This document shows, one piece after another, positions 6,303-11,279 of a stretch of 11,279 bases of DNA. The DNA lies in contig CAZBBA010000106.1 in assembly GCA_964490015.1 (NCBI GenBank), forward strand, positions 1 through 11,279. Direction: 5' to 3'. The stretch comes from Perlabentimonas sp964490015 (GTDB lineage: Bacteria; Bacteroidota; Bacteroidia; Bacteroidales; Tenuifilaceae). The stretch's first letter is position 1. The number at the start of each line of letters is the position of its first letter. Both the position numbers and the translations under genes were made by a program. The notes below the pieces were generated by a model. The model saw nothing but the letters and a program-made list of their open reading frames with translations, was not told the DNA's origin and made no database searches.

Positions 6303-6344
6303 TATTCATTTTTTGGCTCTTTTTTGGCACTTTTTTACGGGTAC

Positions 6345-6370
6345 AAAAAAGCCCCTCTTGGGGAGGGGCT
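6345..6370 (-). terminator. Intrinsic terminator blocking transcription from the host side
   Basis: On the - strand AGCCCCTC (from 6370) pairs with GAGGGGCT around a 5-base loop and is followed directly by a run of six T (6350-6345). There is no T-run on the + strand side. It would stop transcripts coming leftwards from the interrupted sensor-kinase operon before they reach the phage early region. Confidence 0.75.
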
Positions 6371-6473
6371 AAAATGCTGTTTAAGCAGTATTTAATGGCA
6401 TTAAAGTATAATTAAGGTACAAACGGCACAATAGGGCCAAACGCTTCAAAAAAGTAAACCAGAATTAAGCTAA

Positions 6474-6583
6474 TTGTAAATTTTGTTTTGTTCGCTAAAC
6501 ATGCCCACAACATTACCAACCACCAACAAAATCAAGCTGTTTACACGTTTGTGCTTATGCTTTGCGTTGTAATTTTTGTTTTG
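6474..6583. repeat. 17-bp direct repeat at the phage terminus (two copies)
   Basis: TTGTAAATTTTGTTTTG at 6474-6490 and TTGTAATTTTTGTTTTG at 6567-6583 agree in 16 of 17 positions, 93 bp apart in the same orientation. The outer copy ends 7 bases inside the apparent terminus. This is the layout of transposase sites L1 and L2/L3 in Mu. The AT-rich content makes chance matches easier, so confidence is moderate. Confidence 0.5.
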
Positions 6584-6589
6584 CCCCCC

Positions 6590-6805
6590 CTAAATTTTCT
6601 TGGCTGTTTCTATGCCATCCATTTCGCCCTTAATGCGTATGTCCATCAGAATTAGGTCTGGCTTGCATTGTTTAAGTTCATTAATGGCATCGAAGCCACT
6701 GGCAACGGTTTTGCAAACATCGTAGCCCATATTTTTAAGTCGGGTTACTATTTCGAGTGCTATTATCTCCTCGTCCTCTACAACGAGAATTTTAACTTTT
6801 TTCAT
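6590..6805 (-). pseudogene. Response regulator receiver domain, truncated by the prophage
   Basis: ATG at 6805-6803, 4 bases after the kinase stop, with AAAGA before it. The 71 residues are the first part of a CheY-like receiver: KILVVEDEE (acidic pocket Asp11, Glu12), then PDLILMDIRIKGEMDGIETAKKI with phospho-acceptor Asp55. Receivers need about 120 residues. The part with the conserved Thr/Ser and Lys and any output domain is missing, because the frame meets TAG at 6592-6590 and none of the three frames beyond resembles a receiver. The prophage terminus coincides with the break. The rest of the gene should lie beyond the prophage's other end, outside this window. The fragment is probably unfolded and inactive, which breaks the phosphorelay from the kinase upstream. 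Confidence 0.88.
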
Positions 6806-6809
6806 TCTT

Positions 6810-9800
6810 TCAGCTTTGCGGGAAAATTAAAGTGACTTGGGTTCCATTTTCAGACCTATAACTAATAATTCCATTAAGTTGTTTCGCTAGGGTTTTAATA
6901 ACTAGTACGCCAAAAGAATTGCTTTCTAATATAGTTTCTACATTAGGGATGCCAATGCCGTTATCAGAAAAAGTTAGTATAAAATTTCCATTCATTCGTT
7001 CCATTCTTATTCGAATTATACCCTCGCTTTTGCCAACAAATGCATATTTAACAGCGTTAGTTAGTAACTCTAAAACCAGAAGGCCTATATATATTGCTTG
7101 TTCAAATGGTATTATTTCATTTGAGTCGATTTCATAATTTATTTGCTGGTTTTCGCCTTTAAAACCCGAATTGGCGTTTGAAATCAGTTGCTCAATGTAG
7201 CCTTTAAAATCAAAACTTTTTAGATTTTCAGATTGGTAGAGAAAGTCGTGCACCAAAGCCATGGACCGGATTCTGTTCAGATTTTGAGTGAAGATATCAG
7301 CAATTTCTCTATCCTTAATTTGAAGCGATTGAAGATATATTAAACTCGATACAATTTGTAGGTTATTCTTCACACGATGGTGTATTTCCTGAATAAGAAA
7401 CTCTTTTTCCCTTAAAGCATTTGTTATTTCTAATTCGTACTCTTTTCTATGAGTACAATCCCAGAACGAACCCATAAAGTGGGTAATTTTTCCACTGGCA
7501 TCGTTTAAAAAGTTGGCCGATATTTGGCATTGGAAGGTTGAGCCATCCTTTCGCTTGGCAACCCTTTCGCCTGTCCAGCTGCTAGAGGCTTTCATACTCT
7601 CTGTAATCTCAATAATATCCGCGGGGTTTTGCCAAAACTCGAAAACGCTTCGGCCAAGCACTTCTTGGTTAGTTTCGTATCCCCAAAGCTGTTTGAATGC
7701 GTTGTTTACGTAGCTTAACGCACCATCAGTTCCTGAAATGGCTATACCTGTATGCGAGTTCTGAATGGCATTCTCCTTTAGCAACAAATCCATTTGGAGT
7801 TCTACTTTGTCGGATATATCACCATAAGCAATTATAACCTTACTCTTGTCAAGTTCAATGGGCGTTGCAGTAACATTAATCCAGGTTATACCGTTATTCC
7901 CTTTTACAATACCCATTTCAACATTTTCTACGGTTCTATTCTCCTTTAGTGCCCTTACGCTGGGGTACTCGTTTGGATCCATTTGAGAACCATCTCTTCT
8001 GATTATATTCCATTCCTCTCCAACTATTCGTCGCCGTAGCTGTTCGTTTTGTGATATACCTAGCAATTCTTCGGCTTTAGTATTGCTTTCAGTGATTTTT
8101 CCATTCTCATCGGCAATGGTTATACCAAGCGGAAAAGAGTTGAAAAGGGTTTTGTATTTGAGTAATGCAATCTCAAGATCGCTTTTAATCTTGTTATCTT
8201 CAGTTATATCTCTTATGTATCCATAAAACTCATCTTTTTGGCTGTCATACGAAACGCTAACCAGAACATCGTATATTGTCCCATCCTTTTGCCTATGTTT
8301 ACTCTCAAATACACCCCAACCTTTTTGAATTATGCTTTTTATTCGTTTTGCAATTTCATTTGGCGTTTCTAGAGCTTCTAGTTGGGATATTGATGTATTG
8401 AGTAGTTCATCCTTTGAATACCCACTCATCCTAACGTAAGCATCATTTACAAGAACCAACCTTTTAGATGAATCAACAATCCAAAGCCCTTCGGTTGGAG
8501 TTCTAAGGAGAGCATCCATCCAATCCGATTGCTTTTTTATCAGTTCATCCTGTTTTTTTCTTTCACTAATATCTCTTATTACTGATATTACAACAGGCTT
8601 ATCGCCCATTACTATCATCGAAGATTTGATTTCTACAGGGAAATTTGTACCATCCTTTCGTAAATGAACCGATTCTACAAGTGTTGTTTCACCGTTACGT
8701 ATCCTCTGTTGATTCTCCAAAAGAATGCTATAATATTCTGGGTGAACAATATCCTGTGGTTTAATATCTCTTAACTCCGATTGGGAGTAGCCATAAAGTT
8801 TAAAAGCGTTTTCGTTACAATCTTTAAAGTTTCCATCTAGGTCATAAATCACAATTGAGTCGGAAACATTGTTGAATAGTTCTTTGTAGTTTGTTTCACT
8901 TTCAGTTAATGCCTTATACTGCAATGCAATAAACTTATCTGTTCGCTTTAGCATATAAAACATTAAACTTAGCAGAGTAACAAGTAGAATCAAAATAATT
9001 AGTCCACCAATAATTGTTAACTCCCTGAACGATTTTACAATACTTGTTGAATCGACCATAAATGTTAGGCGACCAATTTCATTTCCAGCAGCATCGAGGA
9101 TGCTGATCTCAGAAACCTGCCAGATTTTATTATTAAAATTAATTCGTTGGCCTTTGCTAATTGCCTTTAGTTCCCTTCCATTCAATATATTGGTTAGTCC
9201 AGTAGGGATTTCAATGAAAGTAGAATAAAAAATGGCAGCATCATTTAGTTTATCCCACTCAGCCTCTCTACCAAGAGTTTTCATAGTCTTTTCCCATCTT
9301 TGGCGATCGATATTCTCTTTAAATACTGTGGCAATTAAATGAATATTAGTTCTTTCGTGAATTTCCCTTAGCAATTTATCTATATCCTCACCCAGCTCAA
9401 CATAGCCAACAATTTCACTTTCTTTAAAAACAGGTTTTACCACTCTGAGTGTGGGGATTTCCAATGAACCCATTTCCATCTCAATGCCCCATGCGGTATT
9501 TCCAGTTCGTTCGGCCTCTAAAATTGTATGCCTATTAACAATGCCATCGCTTTGTTCAGGTAAATGAATCCTAAGAATTCTATTCCGATACTTGTCCATA
9601 AACGTAAAGTGGTTAATACCGAAATCCTTATTTAGCTTTTCAAAAATTGGGCGCCAATAATAAAGTAGTTTTTCCTTCTCACCCAATACCAATTGTTGCT
9701 TGAGATGGTAGTTTGAAGCAATTGGGATTAGAGCCAATTCTAAGCTTTCAGCCAAATCATTTACTTCTGCATGGTAGGCATCTTCAAATCTTTCGCTCAT

Positions 9801-9968
9801 CAGCTCAAGTTGATCGTTTAACCGTGTCTTATGCTGTAGAAAAAATACTGTGCTTGCACTTGCAATCATTAGTACTATAAGTGTAGATATAGGTATAAAT
9901 AAGCGCCAAAGCACTGGTTTGGGGAGGGGGAAAAAGGATTTATTATCTCGGACAGTTGATTTATTCAT
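6810..9968 (-). CDS. Membrane sensor histidine kinase with dCache-like sensor and four PAS domains
   Basis: This is a 1052-residue host protein. Membrane helices lie at about 22-45 and 318-341. Between them is an extracytoplasmic region whose FMDKYRNRILRIHLPEQSDG...TGNTAWGIEMEMGSLEIPTLRVVKPVF...GYVELGEDID (about 122-196) resembles dCache_3 small-molecule sensor domains. Four PAS domains follow (about 361-470, 485-592, 604-722, 732-842), several with the 'DITE/DISER' ends of PAS-PAC modules. EIHHRVKNNLQIVSSLIYLQS (861-881) is a HisKA_2 dimerisation box with the phospho-acceptor His at 864 (or 863). The HATPase has an N box ELLTNAVKYAF (Asn971) and a G1 box DNGIG (1002-1006). The start is the ATG preceded by AAAGG. 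The signal is unknown. Its natural partner is the interrupted regulator 4 bases downstream. Confidence 0.92.
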   Translation of the reverse strand: MNKSTVRDNKSFFPLPKPVLWRLFIPISTLIVLMIASASTVFFLQHKTRLNDQLELMSERFEDAYHAEVNDLAESLELALIPIASNYHLKQQLVLGEKEKLLYYWRPIFEKLNKDFGINHFTFMDKYRNRILRIHLPEQSDGIVNRHTILEAERTGNTAWGIEMEMGSLEIPTLRVVKPVFKESEIVGYVELGEDIDKLLREIHERTNIHLIATVFKENIDRQRWEKTMKTLGREAEWDKLNDAAIFYSTFIEIPTGLTNILNGRELKAISKGQRINFNNKIWQVSEISILDAAGNEIGRLTFMVDSTSIVKSFRELTIIGGLIILILLVTLLSLMFYMLKRTDKFIALQYKALTESETNYKELFNNVSDSIVIYDLDGNFKDCNENAFKLYGYSQSELRDIKPQDIVHPEYYSILLENQQRIRNGETTLVESVHLRKDGTNFPVEIKSSMIVMGDKPVVISVIRDISERKKQDELIKKQSDWMDALLRTPTEGLWIVDSSKRLVLVNDAYVRMSGYSKDELLNTSISQLEALETPNEIAKRIKSIIQKGWGVFESKHRQKDGTIYDVLVSVSYDSQKDEFYGYIRDITEDNKIKSDLEIALLKYKTLFNSFPLGITIADENGKITESNTKAEELLGISQNEQLRRRIVGEEWNIIRRDGSQMDPNEYPSVRALKENRTVENVEMGIVKGNNGITWINVTATPIELDKSKVIIAYGDISDKVELQMDLLLKENAIQNSHTGIAISGTDGALSYVNNAFKQLWGYETNQEVLGRSVFEFWQNPADIIEITESMKASSSWTGERVAKRKDGSTFQCQISANFLNDASGKITHFMGSFWDCTHRKEYELEITNALREKEFLIQEIHHRVKNNLQIVSSLIYLQSLQIKDREIADIFTQNLNRIRSMALVHDFLYQSENLKSFDFKGYIEQLISNANSGFKGENQQINYEIDSNEIIPFEQAIYIGLLVLELLTNAVKYAFVGKSEGIIRIRMERMNGNFILTFSDNGIGIPNVETILESNSFGVLVIKTLAKQLNGIISYRSENGTQVTLIFPQS

Positions 9969-10098
9969 TTTAAACCTTTGAGCAAAAAATTATAAAATGT
10001 AGGTAAACCTTCAATTCAATTAACTTGCGAACTTCTTTAATGTTCATTTCGTAATATTTCTTAACATAATAGTTGGTATTAAATGATAGCTAACAAAT
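9969..10098. other. Leader region between the HTH gene and the kinase
   Basis: This AT-rich stretch without ORFs may carry the kinase promoter. On the - strand, TAAATTTG (10101-10094) matches the TAnnTTTG motif fully and TACATTTT (10001-9994) matches seven of eight positions, but neither has a good TTTG upstream. No hairpin terminator separates the two genes, so read-through from the HTH gene is possible. Confidence 0.3.
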
Positions 10099-10314
10099 TT
10101 AGGCCTTTGAGTTGTCCTTATTATTTAAAAAAGACTCAAGTTGCTTTGCTTTATCGCGAATTCGCTGTGCAAGTTCAGTATTACGATGGGTGTATTTTTT
10201 TCCATTGTATGTACCCATATTTTCTGTTAGCACCTGGCGCACGTAGGATCTGGTGCAACCACAGGCTTTTGCTATTAGTGCATAGTAACCGTAAAGCCGT
10301 ATTCTTTCCTTCAA
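10099..10314 (-). CDS. Small HTH (Cro/Ner-like) protein with TTG start
   Basis: This is a 71-residue basic protein. Residues about 10-30 (ALIAKACGCTRSYVRQVL) are a clear helix-turn-helix: the GCTRSYVRQVL half fits a recognition helix. After a short insertion (TYNGKKYTHRN), TELAQRIRDKAKQLESFL forms a further helix. There is no ATG in frame between the upstream TGA (10362-10360) and the domain, so TTG at 10314-10312 (LKERIRLYG) is taken as start. This could mean weak expression or a slightly later start. It diverges from the XRE-type gene, sharing a 98-base control region, and reads towards the kinase, which may be in the same transcription unit. Its pattern (S-Y-x-x-V-R...N-T-x-L-A-x-R-I-R) recalls the phage Ner-like protein. 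Confidence 0.6.
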   Translation of the reverse strand: MKERIRLYGYYALIAKACGCTRSYVRQVLTENMGTYNGKKYTHRNTELAQRIRDKAKQLESFLNNKDNSKA

Positions 10315-10334
10315 CTGCTGATATGGTTTTATAT

Positions 10335-10377
10335 TTGCTGTAAATTTGTTTACATTTAGTCAACAAATGTATAGCAA
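10335..10377. promoter_or_regulatory. Inverted-repeat operator with two facing TAnnTTTG promoter elements
   Basis: TTGCTGTAAATTTGTT (10335-10350) is the inverted partner of AACAAATGTATAGCAA (10362-10377): 14 of 16 positions pair, with 11 bases between. Each arm holds a -7 type element pointing inwards: TAAATTTG on + (10341-10348) and TACATTTG on - (10371-10364). Start sites would be near 10355 (+) and 10357 (-), giving leaders of about 58 and 43 bases. A dimeric HTH regulator bound here would cover both promoters. Matching -33 TTTG elements are not obvious. Confidence 0.6.
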
Positions 10378-10412
10378 TAAAGATATAATATTAAACATAA
10401 TATATAGTAATA

Positions 10413-10760
10413 ATGCTATGTTTTTTTGATAGACTCGATAAATTTATGGATTACTTTGGGCTAAACGACCACAAAATTACTGTGGAAACAGGTATTGCCA
10501 ATGGTATAATTGGTAAAGGGCGCAAAAGGGGTGCTTTATCATTAAAGAATATAGCAAAAATTATTAGTAGGTATAGTAATCTTAACGCCCGTTGGTTGAT
10601 TACAGGGGAGGGAGAAATGCTTTTAAATGAACCTAAGGAACAAAGCAAAGATGTCATTACAGTTCTCAAAGAAATACTAGTTGAAAAAGAGAAGAGAATC
10701 GATGAACTTAACAGAGAGATTGGGCGGTTGCAGGAAAAACTTGAGCAAAATAATAATTAA
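10413..10760 (+). CDS. XRE-type repressor with C-terminal coiled coil
   Basis: This is a 115-residue protein. Residues about 5-70 are an HTH domain of the phage-repressor kind (RLDKFMDYFGLNDHKITVETGI... ALSLKNIAKIISRYSNLNARW) ending in WLITGEGEML, the same signature as the prophage repressor's WLLTGKGDML. In place of an S24 peptidase there is a coiled coil (about 80-113, ILVEKEKRIDELNREIGRLQ) that should dimerise it, so it cannot be removed by autocleavage. The start is ATG 10413-10415; a run of seven T follows at once. With six T, the ATG at 10418 would be in frame instead, giving MFFDRLDKF. It diverges from the small HTH gene over a shared operator and probably represses both promoters. Confidence 0.75.
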   Translation: MLCFFDRLDKFMDYFGLNDHKITVETGIANGIIGKGRKRGALSLKNIAKIISRYSNLNARWLITGEGEMLLNEPKEQSKDVITVLKEILVEKEKRIDELNREIGRLQEKLEQNNN

Positions 10761-10921
10761 GATATCAGTACCATATAAGTATTTAAAGCAGGTGTTAGTT
10801 ATCAATTTTCACGGATTGAAACTTTTGGTTTGACGAAGGATGTGCCAAGAGGGTATAAGCAACACCTTAAGCATTTTGTTGTGCTTTGGGTGTGTTTATT
10901 TGTAATTCTTGGGTGTGCAGG
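10761..10921. other. Intergenic region between the XRE gene and mnmE
   Basis: These are 161 bases between two genes whose ends face each other. I see no ORF and no convincing terminator. There is a loose inverted match around 10857-10889 (AAGCAACAC against TTGTTGTGCTT, one bulge), too imperfect to call. Confidence 0.4.
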
Positions 10922-11279
10922 TTACTTTCCGATGCAAAACTTGCTAAAGATTGAGCCAAGTATCTCATCAGTAGTTATTTGACCTGTTATTTCGCCTATA
11001 TAATGTAGCACCTGACGGATATCCATAGCCAGCAGATCGGTGGGCGTTTGGTTATTTATTCCATCCATTACGCGGTGAAGGTTCTCGTAGGCTTTTAGCA
11101 GCGACTCGTAGTGGCGAGCATTGGTCACAATCACAGCTTCGCTGTTGGCTAACGGCTGCTGAAAATCGCTAACCAGCTCATGCAGTAGTGCATCAATATT
11201 CTCACCCTGTTTAGCCGACAGTGATATTGTTTTTATATCGGGTAATGTTTCAGTTAAATGGTCGGTAATGGCTTGTAGC
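10922..11279 (-). CDS. mnmE: tRNA uridine-5-carboxymethylaminomethyl GTPase MnmE, C-terminal part
   Basis: The frame is open from the window edge to TAA at 10924-10922, giving about 118 residues of the C-terminal part. It contains ISLSAKQGENIDALLHEL (the SAK motif, G5 of the GTPase domain), then IVTNARHYESLLKAYENL, PTDLLAMDIRQVLHYIGEITG and the ending DEILGSIFSKFCIGK. The C-terminal CIGK with its conserved Cys is diagnostic of MnmE (TrmE). With MnmG the enzyme modifies U34 in the wobble position of several tRNAs, using GTP, 5,10-methylene-THF and FAD, in the cytoplasm. It is an ordinary housekeeping gene here, with no sign of damage, and it marks this end of the window as chromosome. Confidence 0.95.
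   Translation of the reverse strand, partial: LQAITDHLTETLPDIKTISLSAKQGENIDALLHELVSDFQQPLANSEAVIVTNARHYESLLKAYENLHRVMDGINNQTPTDLLAMDIRQVLHYIGEITGQITTDEILGSIFSKFCIGK

Larger units (their letters stand above)
6210..6547. repeat. 11-bp direct repeat CTGTTTACACG (two copies)
   Basis: Exact copies lie at 6210-6220 and 6537-6547, and a shorter match GCTGTTTA is at 6376-6383. Both full copies are in the non-coding left-end region, the second about 45 bases from the apparent phage terminus. They are candidate end-binding sites. Confidence 0.4.
1..6590. mobile_element. Left (early) end of a Mu-like transposable prophage
   Basis: The gene set and order are those of a transposable phage: repressor, divergent Ner-like regulator, transposase A, ATPase B, then small early genes including DUF1018 (GemA/gp16) and DUF3164. 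The left end lies close to 6590, where a host response-regulator frame is broken. The prophage continues past base 1, so its right end and the target duplication cannot be seen. The exact terminus is uncertain: the reading frame stops at 6590-6592 beside a run of seven C (6584-6590), and I do not see the TG/CA terminal dinucleotide of Mu at that point. Structural and lysis genes are not in the window. Confidence 0.88.
6112..6590. other. Non-coding left-end region of the prophage
   Basis: These are about 480 AT-rich bases with no credible ORF, between the repressor stop and the broken host gene. They contain a palindrome TTGTTAACAA (6146-6155), a weak hairpin after the repressor (6249-6271), three TGTCCA motifs at 12-bp steps, a strong terminator facing left (6345-6370), and two pairs of direct repeats near the end. 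This is where Mu-type phages keep their transposase end-binding sites, so the repeats are the best candidates for them. Confidence 0.6.

Noticed and set aside
6580..6592. C7 run as a frameshift that once continued the receiver gene
   Set aside because: None of the frames beyond the run encodes anything like the second half of a receiver, so a simple indel does not restore the gene.
10181..10366. A 61-residue - strand frame overlapping the small HTH gene
   Set aside because: It is in another frame, has no domain, and would lie across the operator; the HTH frame explains the region better.
10813..10822. GGATTGAAAC, the typical 3' end of some CRISPR repeats
   Set aside because: It occurs once, with no second repeat, spacer pattern or cas gene.

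Overview
The window looks like chromosomal DNA of a Bacteroidota species (inference; order not determinable) carrying the left, early end of a Mu-like transposable prophage. Reasons: the early genes are of Mu type (transposase A, AAA+ target-DNA activator B, GemA/gp16-type DUF1018, DUF3164); several start sites lack a clear Shine-Dalgarno sequence; candidate promoters fit the Bacteroidota -7 motif TAnnTTTG; and both repressor-type proteins carry an N-x-x-W-L-[LI]-T-G-[KE]-G-[DE]-M signature that I associate with Bacteroidota phage regulators.

Region 1 (1 to about 6590) is prophage. Read from its left end at about 6590 towards base 1, it has: an AT-rich terminal region with direct repeats, 12-bp iterated TGTCCA motifs and a hairpin terminator facing the host (6112-6590); an S24 autoproteolytic repressor on the + strand (to 6111); a divergent Ner/Cro-like regulator (5513-5259); a 59-residue orphan protein (5239-5060); a zinc-ribbon protein on the opposite strand (4869-5063); transposase A (4767-3343); MuB-like ATPase (3340-2366); a RecA/DnaB-superfamily ATPase (2345-1677); GemA/gp16 DUF1018 (1672-1229); three small proteins (1210-519); and the start of a DUF3164 protein (482 to the window edge). 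Two runs of exactly 100 N interrupt the assembly. One falls where the transposase DDE core should be, the other over the repressor's DNA-binding domain and the divergent operator/promoter. Both placeholders almost certainly stand for longer missing sequence.

Region 2 (about 6590-11279) is host. The prophage sits inside a response-regulator gene: the receiver domain breaks off after 71 residues at 6590, keeping its phospho-acceptor Asp but losing the second half. Upstream, in the same direction and 4 nt away, is a 1052-residue membrane sensor kinase (dCache-like sensor, four PAS domains, HisKA_2, HATPase), which is therefore orphaned from its partner. Further upstream is a small helix-turn-helix protein with a TTG start, divergent from a short XRE-type repressor with a coiled-coil tail. 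Between them is a 16-bp imperfect inverted repeat whose two arms each contain a TAnnTTTG element. The window ends in the C-terminal part of mnmE (tRNA modification GTPase).

How it fits together: the phage repressor/Ner pair should decide between lysogeny and replicative transposition by A and B. The repressor has the Ala-Gly site and Ser/Lys dyad of LexA-like autocleaving proteins, so induction by DNA damage is plausible, unlike Mu itself. The phage early genes point the same way as the host operon it broke, and a terminator near the phage end would stop host read-through. The chromosomal HTH/XRE pair is a second copy of the same kind of switch, placed in front of the sensor-kinase operon.
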